Part shown: positions 1-13,089 of the stretch, in pieces
Position numbering within the stretch: position 1 is the stretch's first letter
Layout: the number at the start of each line of letters is the position of its first letter
Source: Archilochus colubris
Lineage: Eukaryota > Chordata > Aves > Apodiformes > Trochilidae
Length of the DNA: 64,000 bases
NCBI GenBank assembly: GCA_023079485.1
Contig: CM041084.1
Span: forward strand, 122,934,467-122,998,466
Direction of reading: 5' to 3'
Translations under genes and position numbers: made by a program
The notes under the pieces: model-generated
Told to the model about the DNA's origin: nothing
Databases searched by the model: none
What the model saw: the letters and a program-made list of their open reading frames with translations, nothing else

Positions 1-427
1 GAAACAAGTGTTTCTGCTCTTATTTCTTACTAGAAAAGAATTATAATACTCTCTGTTCCCATGACACTCCTTCCTTTCTATGTTTAAATATCTTGAATAC
101 AAGAAGCTATTCATTTTCATTGTCTGGTGAAATTTAGAACACAAGGAATTTAGTGGCATGGAAATGGGGTTTACCTCCTTCACAAAAATACCTCTAAGCC
201 TCAGAAACTAGTCCCTCAGATTTTTTTTTTCATTATTATTATTGTGTTTTGCAGTGTAGGCAGCTAGAACTTCAATGAGACTGCAATTTTGACCAAATCT
301 CTGCCTCCAAGAAATATGAATAGCATTAAATTTCCAGTTGCTTTCTATGAGCAAATTTATAAAGCTTTCCCTGTAACTGCAACCAAAGTAAAGGTGTATC
401 CAGTGTCCACTCTTGTTCTCTTGCTGT

Positions 428-458
<31 letters not shown>

Positions 459-940
459 CTTTTTTAAGTGGGAATTTATGGTAATACCAGGAACTCAGTC
501 TTTATTTTTAAAAAAAGCAACTACTGTCTAGAAAGAACATTTTGTCTCCCTGGAGATGCACTTTTATTGAACTCATTCAAACAGAGTTGTCCATGAAAAA
601 GGCTATTTGAGTTTAACTGCTTTCTTTCTTGGCCAAACACTTATTTTCTTTTGCTCAGATTTTTCAGCTTGTTCTCTTGCTGCTCAAAATAAATTCAATT
701 TAAATACCAGTGATCAGTGGCTAGTTATGTGTATGTAGGCATGGCATACAGAGGAGGTAAGAGGAGAGCAGGTTCTTTCTTGCCCATGTGCCACATTTGG
801 GAGGTCCTCTGGAGACCCTGCATGGGACAAGCTCTTGAGAAATTGCTGTGAAGCAGTTTGTCCTGTGGGACATGCTGATGCTGAAGTCCATGTGTGACAG
901 AACAAATATAGTTTTCTGGGGAAACCTGCTAAACAGGAGA
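1..940. other. intergenic, AT-rich, no gene seen
   Basis: No reading frame with recognisable protein similarity and no repeat family was recognised here. The only notable element is a near-pure T run at 432-466 (one C interruption at 459), which is a simple repeat that also creates an artefactual run of phenylalanine codons in one frame. Confidence 0.6.
432..466. repeat. poly-T simple repeat
   Basis: Twenty-seven consecutive T, one C, then seven T. There is no CR1-like or SINE-like body next to it, so it is called a simple repeat rather than the tail of a retroposon. Its length will be unstable between individuals and in sequencing. Confidence 0.9.
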
Positions 941-1890
941 CACCATTTTCACCACAATCTTCACTGCTGCAGTGCCATGCAGGAATTGCTCAGCCAAGAA
1001 GGAAAAGGCACAAAACCAAGATCTGAATTGGGAATGGACTTTTCCTGATAGCAAGCTGGCACTTGGAGACTTGGCTGTGAGTGGACACAGGAGGGATCAC
1101 CAGTTTCACAGGCAGAGGTGGCTGCACCCAAAGCAGAGGTCGGCAGAGCTGGGTGCAGCTGCTGGATGCTGGACATGGCTGCTGGATCATAGCCCATGTG
1201 GAGCCTGTGGGAAAGTAGCTGGGCCTGGGCTGGTGCCAGTGCAGGGTGGCTGCATGCAAACAGACCATCCATAAATCCTGCTCTGGCATTTTTTGACCAT
1301 CCTGTTTTCTCTTGACAATGGGCAGCCTGGAAACGTGCAGCAGCCATGCTGGCTGGTCCCCAGGGTTTGGAGCAAGAGCTGCTATTGCACAAGTTCAAGT
1401 GACATCCACTGGGGCATTGGAAATCTCCCTCTCACTCCAGCAGCCCCAGACAATGCTCTTTTTATTTCAGTGGTTCTCCAAAAAGATGATGGGCCTCAGT
1501 GCCTATCCTTGAAGTAGCTCATGTTGTATCAGGGCCCATCTTTGCCAGCTGGTGGTAGCCCAGAGTGACTCTGGGATGCAGCTGATGGCTGACACACAGC
1601 TGGGGCTTTGGACTGGCACTGCACCAGTGTCCTGGCTCCCTGGTGGCACTACAACAGGCTGGTGGACATGAGGTGGGAGCTGGAGAAGCCTTGCAGCCTG
1701 CTGAAGGCAGCTGGAGGCTTGGTGGCACCCATGGCTCTGTCTGCAGGCAGCTGTGATGGATCAGGCACTGTGTGCTCACTCCTTTTTCCAAAGACATGAG
1801 ACCATGCACCAAGGGCTTGTGGATATCCAGACTGCCTCATGTGTCCTGAGTGCTGGGGAGGCTGATGTGGCCCACTCCTTCCAGTGAGGC
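941..1890. other. GC-rich unclassified block
   Basis: Base composition rises sharply above the AT-rich surroundings, with many 'gctgg', 'cagctg' and 'ggtggca' words. Several open frames of 60-145 codons occur on both strands, but they overlap each other in different frames, have no family signature and look like a by-product of low stop-codon density in GC-rich sequence. A 19-base word at 1,696-1,714 recurs with one mismatch at 4,027-4,045, so the block may be part of an unrecognised dispersed repeat. CR1 and LTR hallmarks are absent. Confidence 0.45.
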
Positions 1891-2195
1891 AATGCTTTCC
1901 TCCTGGAATCCTGTTCTGAATTATCTACATCCTCATTTGACAAAACTGCTTTTTCCTAAAGAAACATAATCAAAAGATAAAAGACTTGCAATAACAGAAT
2001 GAATAATCAAAAATCTTGTTTTATTATTACTTGTTATCCAGAAAAAAAAAGGAAATATCTTTCCAAGCTGCTGCCATCTTCAAGTTTAGCATTAAACGGC
2101 ATTATTCAGTTATATCTTTCATTTTAATATTTTCATTAACTCTTCAGTAAGAGGAAAATCTACCATGATAAGGAACACCTTTCTGTGTAGTTAGC

Positions 2196-2577
2196 TGTAG
2201 TGTAACAAGGCAGCCACTAATTGCCAGGGAGTGAGCATGAGCTTGTGTCAAGCCCACCTGTGCCCAATTAGGGTGGGCCCCCACTGCGCATGAGCAGGAC
2301 CAGGGGGCCAATAAAAGATGAGGCCTGAGACACAAGCTCAGCTCAGTCCTGAGCATGCTTTGCAGAGAGGTCAGTCGCTCTTGGAGCACTGTATTACCTT
2401 CATTGCACCACTAGCGCTCATTGCCCACAGGGTGAGTCTCTGGTGGCCCTTTTATTGGCTCCCTGGTCCTGCTCATGTGCAGTGGGGGCCTGCCCTAATT
2501 GGGCACAGGTGGGCTTAACACAAGCTCATGCCCACTCCCTGGCAATTAGGGGCACCTGGTTGCCTTGTTACACTACA
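2196..2577. mobile_element. palindromic LTR-derived insertion with 6-bp TSD
   Basis: The element begins TGTAGTGTAACAAGGCA and ends with the exact reverse complement, TGCCTTGTTACACTACA. It is flanked by the direct repeat GTTAGC at 2,190-2,195 and 2,578-2,583, a 6-bp target-site duplication. The left arm (2,196-2,317) and the right arm (2,449-2,577, inverted) are about 120-130 bp long and closely similar. Each arm ends inward at CCAATAAAAG, which looks like a TATA box or poly(A) signal. About 130 bp of non-palindromic sequence separates them. The left arm closely matches the first ~130 bp of the solo LTR at 16,514. The element therefore looks like two U3 halves joined head-to-head instead of a normal U3-R-U5 LTR. 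No retroviral coding sequence remains. Terminal TG/CA and the 6-bp duplication suggest insertion by a class II (alpha/beta-type) retroviral integrase; this is inference from known family habits. Confidence 0.8.
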
Positions 2578-4004
2578 GTTAGCCATATGCAACCATGCGA
2601 TAACTCAGTGATCATAAAAGTGAGGGCTGATCAGGTTTCCATCAGGAGACATCTGAGGATCCCAAAAGAGGCTGAAAGCTCACTGGTTACTACTAGAATA
2701 ATTCACAGTTTTAAATGGATTTTGTTGTAAACTAAGCTACTTGCTTTTGGGATGTTTTGAAAGCACCTCTTGCTATTAACTGGGTACCAAGCTAGAAAAT
2801 GAAAACAGCATCTTATTATTTCAAGGATATGGATGATAACATAGGCAGTAGCTTAAAAAGTTAAATATTTACTTTGTGGAAAGGCTCAGGACTTTGCAGC
2901 AAGTAAAAATGAATCTTTAAAAAGGCATATAAAATGCATGCAAAAAAGTTAAAGTGAATTTTAAGGAATAACTGTGGATTAGGACTTTATACTGCTTTGT
3001 ACTGTTGGAGCATTTAGGTACTCTTGAGGGAAATTTTGCCTGGGACATTAATTAGATTATTCTACTTTTTGCTAACTTAATTTTTATAAGGCTGAATAAA
3101 AATATTGGGAAGTTTCACAGAAGAGCAAAAGCTTTTTCTGGTTTTCAGACACAAAACCATCACAAACTGAGGTCCTCTAAAAATGCTCTACTAATGAAAA
3201 ATAGGATGTTTCAAGTATGGGATCAGTAAGCATTTTCTGTGCAAGTTGTGCCTGGCTCCTGCAAGGTGTATTTTCCTAACACAGGAACAGACTTCACAGC
3301 GTTTTTTTTTAAATCTCAGTTTCTCTACGGAAGCTGATGATAAATATGATTTTCAAGTACAAGTACTTGTGCTCTTCAACAGGTTATCATTGTATGAAGT
3401 ATGTTACAGAGAAAAGCATACATATGAACCAATGAGCTTTCCCAACAGACAGGTCCTTTGTTAAAAAAAGGGGAGTACTAGGACTGAGGAAACAGGAAGG
3501 ATGGAAGGAAACAAAGACAAAGGACACAAATAGAGAAAGATGAACAATTGTAAAAATAGGTCATTTAACTGAAATAAGGTCACAGGAGCTGTAAATGCCA
3601 TGAATTAGCTGTGTGGTCAAAAAATATGAATGATCCCATATATACACTTAAAGTCTTACCATCTTCCCTGGCAGGATCCAGATAAATGGGTTATGCTGAT
3701 AGAGGTAGAAAGTAAAAAGTGATCTCCTTTCTCTTTTTGGCTAAACAGAAAGGCTGAAAAATTGCTTTGAGGATAAGAATTTTCCTAATGAAATTAGTTC
3801 ATTAGGGATTTTCATGTTGCTTTTAATCTTTTGAACAAAAAGAAAGTCAGAATTCAGCTCTCACCAGTGATACCCAGTTTGCCTGTCTTCCTTAGGTGTC
3901 TACATGTGCTTTAGGAGCCTGTCTGAATCCAGTGCCCATACAGAAGTGCCTGGAACCTTTTGGGAGGCACTGAATCATCTCCCCATGGCTACCTACTGAA
4001 GCCC

Positions 4005-4040
4005 TGTGGCCTGCTGGAGGCTTGTGGCCTGCTGGAGGCA
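4005..4040. repeat. two-copy 18-bp tandem repeat
   Basis: The unit TGTGGCCTGCTGGAGGCT occurs at 4,005-4,022 and again at 4,023-4,040 with only the last base changed. It sits in a small GC-rich island (about 3,950-4,080). Part of it resembles sequence at 1,696-1,714. Confidence 0.8.
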
Positions 4041-7000
4041 GCTGGTGGCCAGCAGGACACCCAGGGCACCTATGATGTCATTGGATGCTTATGTTTAAAC
4101 TAAATTGAGCCTCAGTTGAACCTGATCAGTGATGCCTGGTGGCCCAACACAACTTAAAGCAGACACTTATTCACTGGTCAGCTGAACAGCAGTGCAGTTT
4201 CTACCAACTGTACCAGCTAGATATCTGCTGAATATTAACTGATTTAGACACCTAGAAGAAAAATAGTCATCCATTACACATTTAGGTGTCTTGATCTTGT
4301 GTCAAAATGTCATTTACAAATGAAAAAGTGCAAAGATGCAGTTAGACAAAATTAAGGTAAATATTTTTTAATGTTTAAAAATTCTGGGTTTTTTTATTCT
4401 GAGTCAAGTTTGATAAATTTCATTTTAACATAATCAGATTAATTGCTGATAGCAACTCTGATGTCAGTTTTAGGTGGCAAAGTGCTAGATTTTAATCTGA
4501 ACTAAGAGAAATGCTTTCTTTTCATGATTTTTTTTTCAGTAGTTTAATTTAAAATAAAAAATTTTGTTCCTCAGTGATTTCCTTCATATTCAGATAAGCT
4601 GGAGACATAGTTCTGAAGCATTGGCATACTATCTAAAATGGCTTATTTCCAAAATAGCCTTTTTGATGAGTATCTTGCACGTGTATGGAGAAATTATACA
4701 TGTACTTGGAAAGAATGTCAGAACTGACATACTAAGCTTGGAATACCAGGTGTCCTTCACTAGTGAAGTGAATAAACATCTCATGCAGGTAGCATGCATC
4801 TTCTTGTGGGCAAAATAATATTATATTTTTCTCAGGAAAGCTGATTTTTTTTTAAATAAACCATGGTGTGCTACTTTGTGCATGCGTATGGAGTGTGCTC
4901 ACTGCAAACGAGAAAGAAATCTACTAGCAAAGTGTATTTATTTCTTCTATAATTACTTCTTTGTAAATAATGCATCTTACTGAGGTAGCTGATAAATTTA
5001 TCTAAAAGAAGCACACTCTTTTTTGCTGTTTCTTCTGACATACATGCACGTAAGTGGCTCTGCCTGTCTAGCTTTATTGTAACATAACTGGAGCAACAGC
5101 AACTCAGTAGTGCTTACACATTTCCATCCCAGGCCCCTGTTTTCATGCAGGGATCAGTTAGTACTAAACATTTCTCTGTTTATTTGCAAATGTCTTGAAA
5201 CTGGCTTCTAAAAAGCCCCAGCAAACAATTAAATCCCAACCAAAGAAAAAGAGAAAATAAAAATGAAAAAGGAAGCAAAAAGGAAAAAGAAAGACCATTA
5301 AAAGTGTTTCTTGTTTCTTGGCTGATTTTTATGAGAAGAATGAGAAAATAACTTCCCTGTGGTAAGTTCACTGACAGTTTTTTTGAGCAAATCTGGCACA
5401 AAACATATCAAAAAGCATGGAACAAGCCAGACATAAGTCCCTCTGAAGAGGAACATCTTATACTGTGCTAGTAAAACTGGGTATCTCATCAGTTGTAAGT
5501 CTCTGAAAACCTGACTCTTGACAGGTCCATGAGGCATCAGCAATGTAGCTCAACATTGCTGGACAGAAAGGTGACCAGCCCCAGGGCTTGGTAAGCTGGC
5601 AAGGGTGTAGAAGTTACTGAGAAGTTACTGTTCCTCAGTACATGACTGACGCAATCATTGGAGAGGCTGTCCCTGTTGCAGGGGTGTTAGAACAGAATGT
5701 GAGGCCAAAATTTTACTCTTTAAAAAGTTACTTTCAGAATGACTGCTTGAACTCTGGCTCTTAAAAAGGTCCCACTAACATGGGCCAAAGGCCAAGTCCC
5801 TCACCAGAAGAAGGAACTGATTCCTGGCAGTGCCAGGCTTAGCACTCTCACTCTGACTCAGGTTTCCTCCCTTCTTTTTTCCTCCCCCATTTGTAATCTT
5901 CCCCGTCTTCCTGGGGCAGATCCTGTAACCCACCATTTCCCCCTTTTTGGGGGAGAGGGGGCTAAATTTAACAGCTTTAGGAGGTACTCAGAATATGGCA
6001 TGTGAACAACTAGGTGACCTGCAGATCTAGAGAATATCCTGTATAGACATTGTAGCTACTCTAACTGTGGAATTAAAGCTATGTGCAACTGGAACAATAA
6101 TGTGATTTTCTGTAGTCTGTTCTGGACTGACTCTACACAATATGTGTTTGCATAGTACTGTGTAAAACCACACTATGGGGACTACAATTCTGCCAGCCTC
6201 TTTCATAAAGGTGTCTCATTCATTTCAATGATCTCTGTGGAAAAGAACAAAGATTGCCATCTCCTGGATAAAATTGTTGGGTTAGTGAGTGACTGTTGTT
6301 TCTTCAAACCAAGTCTATATCCTCTATCTTTGTGCTTTGCCCTCAAAATTAATGTCTAGGGCAAATCCCACCCCTTACACCTAGTACTACTTTGGCAAAG
6401 GTGAAAGGAAAGCATTTTGAACTATGGGTAATCCACAATCTAAATGGGAATGTAAATGACACACTGAAATGAAGCCTCAAAGAAAGATATTGTCAGAGGA
6501 GTGGTATAAGATCAGATCACTCAGAGTCTAGCACAGACTGAAGCACTGAGAAGAAAAGGACCTAATGGGGATGTTTTACAAAATAGTTGGATACAGCTCT
6601 CAGAAGTCCAGCAAGTACCATGAGTGGAGAATATGTGACAGTGGAAGAGAACAGTTTGCCTTGAAGTAAAAAGCAGCATGATGCTTCACTTTACACTATT
6701 TTTGGCACTTCAATTCTTTGCCAGAAAGTTGAATTTGTTTTCACTTTCCTACTGAAACACTGCAGTTTTCCATACTTTAAAGTGTTCTTTGAAAAAAAAA
6801 GAAAAACTGTCTGGAGTCTCCAACTCATCTTCTATGTAATTGAAAAAACCCAAGCTGGGTGAGATGGAAGAGGTAAAGAGATAAGGGGTGCCAAAAGATA
6901 GAGGGAATGTCACTTCTCGAGGCATTTTGATAGTGTTAATGGGTTTGCATGTCAATTTTTTTTTCTGCTGAGGCTATTGGTTTTCTGGAAGAAACACATG

Positions 7001-8924
7001 TTTTGAAAACATGGTATCTAAAGTCATCAGTCTTGGATTGTGGCTATATATATCGGATGGCAATATTATGATAAGAGAACTGTTTTCAAAGCTTCTTTGA
7101 AAGTTGCTTGGCATAAAAGTACACTGCCAAGCTTGTGAGATGAGACTATAAGCACATTTAAAAACAGGTCAACAGGGAGGAAGATACTTGGGGAGGTGAT
7201 TTTCCATGAGTCTAAGTTAGCTTTGCTCAAAACAGCCTGTGGAAAAGCCTTCCTTCAGAAGTGTGATTCAGATACGCTTGCAGACATGCTTTCACTTCTT
7301 AAAGGAGGCAGATAATAGGGCTTAAAGTGGATTTATCATTGCCCAATAGCCAGCATTTCATAATCTGAAATAAAATTACTCAAGTGTCCCATAGCACACG
7401 CTCTATGTTGCATGTATCTCCAAGGTGAAAGGCATGTGGTTGAAATGACTTGAGAGTACAGTATGATTGCATCAGCCAGGTGAGAGGCTCAGCCCTGAGT
7501 CAGCAGAGCATGGGGTGGTAGTGGCTGTGCTGGAAGTGGTGCTGAACCACCCTGCCTCAGCAGGAGCCTGGGGAAGCATCATGGCTGAGAAAGTTCTCCT
7601 GAAACCTACTCCCTCCGCAGCTGTTTCCACATTTACACAAAAGATGCAAATGCCTCCCTTTGGAAGAACCTTCCCTAGGATAGCATGAATGATAGGCATG
7701 TGGCTTTGTCCAGCATTTACAGGGATTATGCAAAATATAGGAAGAGAGAGGATGTGTGGATGTCCTTGTTCCAAAAGTGTGCATTATCACACCTCATTTG
7801 ACAAATTAATGTTCTGGAAAGAGTAAAGACCTTAGAGATAGAAGTTTTGGAGTCTGTAGAAATGTTAAATTAATCATTGCAGGCTGTCACATGACCCAAA
7901 TTTCGTATTTTGCAAAGGAGTTTTTTCTCTGACTTGATTAGCACATCTGCTTGGTGGATTATAGGATAAATTGGCAAGGGAGAAGCAGCCACAACTTTCA
8001 CTCATGAGACCACAAGGGCTGAAAAACCAGCTACTCTTACAATAGTGTAAACAAGTTTGTAATCTTCAGCTCCTTGTTCTTTACTGCACTGAATAGGAGT
8101 ATCTGTGTTGGCATGTTTTGTTCTTTCACAGCACTGGATCAGGGAGCAAAAGCCTCTGTCCAGCAAGTCTGATACAGTATTTGCTGACAGAAAGAAGACA
8201 GCAGCTGTGTGTATGCTCATTGGTCCAAGGGGAACATATTCTATAGGGGAGGAATGTGCTTCTGAGAATCTCAGCATTTCAAAAGGCACTAAGGTCAAGA
8301 ATTCTGAATGCTACCCTCTTAGAAAAGACTCAATAGCTCTTCAGAGCACCTTTTCTTTCACTTTTTCTACACCACAGGACAGGAATGAGCCCTTTTAGTA
8401 GAACATATATGACTGTGTGTGAAAATTCTAAAAGAAATTTCATTAGTGCAGAAACCTGAGCAGGTGTTCAGACTAGTAACGAGTTATTGAACACTTCTTT
8501 GTTTTTTTCAGCCTTTTACTGATTTTGCTAGCTGTTCTGTAATAGCCTCTCACCATGTGAGAGCACAATGAGGTGATGACAGTGCTGGTTTGTGAATGGA
8601 GTAGTAAAGCCACAATGTCACCAACATACAGAATGCAGTCCTCACTAGAGGTGTGAAAGATGTTCTGTGAACCAGTAGAAAAGCTGAGAAGGGACAGGAC
8701 ATGTCCAAAAGCTGACTCTATCTGTATATCCCAGTGCTGCCTCCATGGAGAGGTGTCATGGTGTCATCACACAGAGTATTACGGCCTCAGATGATTCCTT
8801 AGAACCACAAAGCCTGCAGCTGTTCATTTTCTGCATATTGCTCCCACACTGATGGAAAATATATACTGAGGCAAACAAATACCATCTGAACTAGAAAAAA
8901 ACTAGAAATGTTAATACAAATATC

Positions 8925-8958
8925 TTTTTTTTTCCTTTTTTTTCCTTTTTTTTTTTTT
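8925..8958. repeat. polypyrimidine (T-rich) tract
   Basis: Runs of T broken by CC at regular spacing, ending in TAG. There is no gene downstream to make this a working splice acceptor, so it is a simple repeat. Confidence 0.8.
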
Positions 8959-11900
8959 AGCTGCTTAAACGGTTAGGACATTCTTTAAGTTGTTATGTCT
9001 GACCTATTTTTATGTCCTTAGTTTCCTTTGTCTCCTCTACACATTCAGAGTCCTGCAACTTTTCTGGTATTGGTTTTCATACTTTAATGATATAATTTGT
9101 ACCATTTCTGGACTAAGTGTTGAAATTGTGTCTTATTACTTTTCATGGATGCTCTGTCTTTTAATTAAAGACAAGTCCAAGGCAAACCACAGTAATGAAA
9201 CAGATGACAGACTAAGTCCCTAGCACCTAATCTTCATGCAGCAGGCCACACAAGTGCATGGTTGTTCACCTCATCTCCTCCTGGCATTGCAATGTCCTGA
9301 AAGCCTCAATTTATGCAAATGTAACTCTTAAAACATGTGAATATTTCTCTTTTCTGCTGGCTTTTATACTATCTCTGAGAAGCCCCTAGGAAAAGACTCA
9401 GGAGAAGTCTGCCATTTTCTGGGCAATGAATTTAACCCAATTCCCAGATACCACCCTTTGATGTGAGAGATAGTGGAAGGCTGGGGACCAAGCCTGGATG
9501 CTTCTGCCAGACCAGTTTGTTTGCCACTATGGAGCAGTCCCCTCCTATCACTTTGGGAGCTTTGGGAAAGAGAGCAGGAAGAGCTGGTCCAGATTAACCA
9601 GTTTGTCAAGCCAGATGCAATTGTGTGGTTTGACACCTCCTTACTAAGTAAATAAGTATTATACCTGTCTTAGGCTATATTTAAGAGCTAAATAATCATA
9701 GGAACATTATAGATGGAGGTGTTTCATGAAATGCTGGTGCTTAATTGATGTGTATTTTTGAATTTATGGTAAATTATCAGTACCAAAATATTTATCCCAA
9801 TCTTTATCCTGCCTTTGTGTTGCCTTATCACAATCAATCCAAATAAAATTGTCCCCATTTTTTACAACTCTCTGGCTGAAAGAAAAAGTTCAAGCCACAC
9901 TATATATCTGGAAGTCAGGATATATTTCTTCATTTTATCTATATCACTATGTATTAATACCTCGCTGATTTGTGTAGTTCTTCTTTTGGTCTTTAATGCC
10001 ATACCAGATTCTCATCACTGTCACTCCTTTATAGGCAAGGAAGTGGCATAGGTGTACCATTCACAGAAAGATTTTTGCAATATTATAAATAGAAGATTTT
10101 TTTTTCATGGAGCAACACCTCTTAATTACAGCAGAACTCATGGGCTTAAAGCATTGAAGTCACAGAAGGAGTGATATGTAATATTTTTCTTGTGCAAGTT
10201 GGATAAGAAATTAGCTACTTTTTGTCCTGATAAAATTAATAATTCAAGAAAACTGCTACTGCAAGCCCTGGGAAAAAGTACTGCTTGGGAAGAACATGGG
10301 AAATGTACTTATTGCCTCTTGTGACAAAACTGATAGTGCTCAAGAAGATGTGAGTATGTGCCTAAATCCCTGTATTCAGGTAAAATTTGCATCTGGGTGG
10401 CTGCAACATGGAGCACCCTAATGCAAAAATAGACCCTGCTGCCCCAGGCCACAGAGTACGTAGACAGAGAAGAAAGTTTTGTCTTGGTAACGTTTAGTGA
10501 ACCATTTTGTTTTGCAGATGGTTGATTGACAGGGCATTTGGGATTACTTAGGGTTTTGAAACCTTGACAGTAGCTCCCTAGAGATGGTTTAATGGACAGA
10601 ACTGGAACATGGCATCATACAGATGCCACCTTCTTCTGTTTGGGATATTTTTAGAGAGGAATAAATCTATTCTCTTCTCTACAATGTGTAGAATATCACT
10701 TATATGTGGCTTTTCCTTAAGATTATTAAAGGGGCCTTTACCTGTACATAGAAAGGGAAAGCACTATTACATTCTTTGCAAAAATAGTATTGAGAACCAA
10801 TGAAAGCAGCTAATTTCTCCATAACTGAATTGTTATCTTAACTCTGCACCCAACAAGGGTGTCAAATCCATTAGTACACTTGGTTGTCTGAAGTACAGAG
10901 GATCCTTAGTAAGAAACTCAAAAAATATCAAGCAAGTGCACACCTACTTAGAGAGGAATACACAAAAAGAATGTGAAATAGTTTTTCAAGTGTTTTTTAA
11001 GAACAAATCAGAATAATATGGAGGTATAATTCTAGAAAACTATTATTTTGATCTCATTACATGGACATGGTAGTCAAACTAGGTTTATCTGTGCTGATCC
11101 TGCTAACAAGAGTAAAGACACAAAAAGGGCTTTGTCATTTTTAGTCAGGCAGCTGCTGCAAAGCAGCACATAGTGAGCTTTACAGGTCTGTGAAGGATGG
11201 AGGCTAAGAGTTCTCCCTGCTGCGTTTCTTGATACCTAAAATCTCTTCCACAGTAAGTTCAGTTTGTGGATCAAGTGCAAGAAAACCCAGAAACAAAGGA
11301 AATTTTAAAAAATAGAACATTTTTTTGAGCATACTAGTGAGTTAAACGGAAGAAGGCTGCAAGTGACCTTTGGAGTGATATCTTCCTAAATTTTAATAAA
11401 ATCCTTGTTTAATCCTGCAAGTTTAGGCTGAGAAATGCTGTGAACAGAATTTTGTTTGGGTGAACTGATGTTTCCAGAGGTTTTGCTAATGGGTTTTACA
11501 GGTTTCATTTAATTATTCTCTGTCTGGGAAAACTGCCATGAATTTGTGACTGATTGGAAATCCAGATGCAAAGTTGAGCCATTTTTTGCAGCTGGGCTCC
11601 AGTGACCATAGTGAACAGTTAAGGGAAAGTACAAAGCGTTCCTGAGGGAACATTTGGGGAGGGAGAAGTGTAGACAGACTCCATTTTGGCAAGAAAAAAT
11701 GTCACTAGGAATTAAAAAATCTTTATTGCAATGAAATGTAGGATTGTTTGTGGAAGACATTTGCCATGGTCTTTTTTGTTTTTGTTTTTCTCAGGAAGGG
11801 AAATGAATGTGCCAACCTTTACTATGCTATTAGTTGCCTTGCTTGCTTTCAAAGTGCTATAAGACATCCAGATAGAGGTGTCCTTTTAGACATCCTGCAG

Positions 11901-13089
11901 GAAAGACTACTCTTCATCTGGTGAACAGAGCAGCATGGCACTGAAGCAAAGAAAGGGCAAGGTTAAAATGAATTTTGATGAATGCATATGGATGAATTTT
12001 TCATTTTAAAAATGAATTTTTAGGTTAATTTAGATGGATGCTTGCCACTTAGTATCTTTTTCTTCTAGAGGTTATTATTCAGTAACCAATTTTTTTGACC
12101 TTTACAGCAAACTGTGCCATACCACACACTGAGCCTTTCAAGGAATTGGCAGAGATAGATCCTAGGAGCTTCAACTCTGTTCATATGTATTAGTTTAAAG
12201 ATTAAGGGCTGCTTTAATCTCATATGAGAAACAGAAACATGTCCTTGAAATGTGAGAACTTTTGTTAACATCTACAGAGTCCAAGAAACTATTGTAACAT
12301 TTCAAGTCCTTCAGGGGTTTGCAATGTTTTCAGTTATCTCAATTTTGTATCTGCTGTGCTAAAATATTTCAAATGTCCCTTGAGCTTCAGCAGCAGAGGT
12401 TCACCTCATGTAGGCTGGGTGAGGGATAACTGCTCCTGAAGGGAGCAACAACAGGAGCAGAAGCAGAAATCCCTCCTCACCATTCCTCCTCACTCTCTGC
12501 TCTTTCTGTTCCTTCAGTTTTCCTCTCTTCACCTTGCAATAATTTGGATCCTGAGCCATGGTCTGACATTGTGCCTCTCTATTGTCATTCCTGTGGTGCT
12601 GCCAACAGATGAGTGTGTACCGGAATAATTGGAGGAGTAGAGGTTCACATCCTTATGGAGAAGACAGGTTTGGTGGTTGATGGATAGGGATGTTGTGTGT
12701 AATGATGAAAGGAGGCATAAGTGTCCGTGGAAGGGGGATAGAGAAAGTGACTGCAGAGCTTGGGAAATCCTGGGAAAGCAGGAGACAGTCTTCTTTGTGC
12801 CACGAATTCTATTATACTTCTACAAAATAATGCGACTCTTTCTCATTTAACCACATCTTTCTTCAGATTCCCTCTTATTGACCTCTCCCCATGCCCACCC
12901 CGTGTAAATTCTTCTCTGCCATGACTGCACAACTTAACTTGGCATTCTGGGGGTGCTGGCAGCAATGCTGTGGCCTGACTCTTACTGTGTGGCTGAGGAC
13001 CCTCAAGAAGGCTTGGGCAGTGTTCCATCAGGCCTAGTGGGACAGCAAAAGGATAACCATCTCTCTGAGCACTCCTCTGATTCATGGAG

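Larger units (their letters stand above)
2584..13080. other. intergenic, no gene seen
   Basis: About 10.5 kb of AT-rich sequence with only short open frames (100 codons or fewer) that have no recognisable motif. It holds an 18-bp tandem duplication at 4,005-4,040, a T/C-rich tract at 8,925-8,958 and a small perfect hairpin at 3,784-3,806 (9-bp arms, 5-base loop). No CR1, LTR, tRNA or FABP exon was recognised in it. Confidence 0.55.

Noticed and set aside
961..1398. 145-codon minus-strand frame in the GC-rich block
   Set aside because: Overlaps other open frames of similar size on both strands; explained by scarce stop codons in GC-rich DNA, and no family motif is visible.
8925..8965. Polypyrimidine tract ending in TAG, resembling a splice acceptor
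   Set aside because: The following frame (8,990-9,223) shows no recognisable protein and no partner donor was seen.
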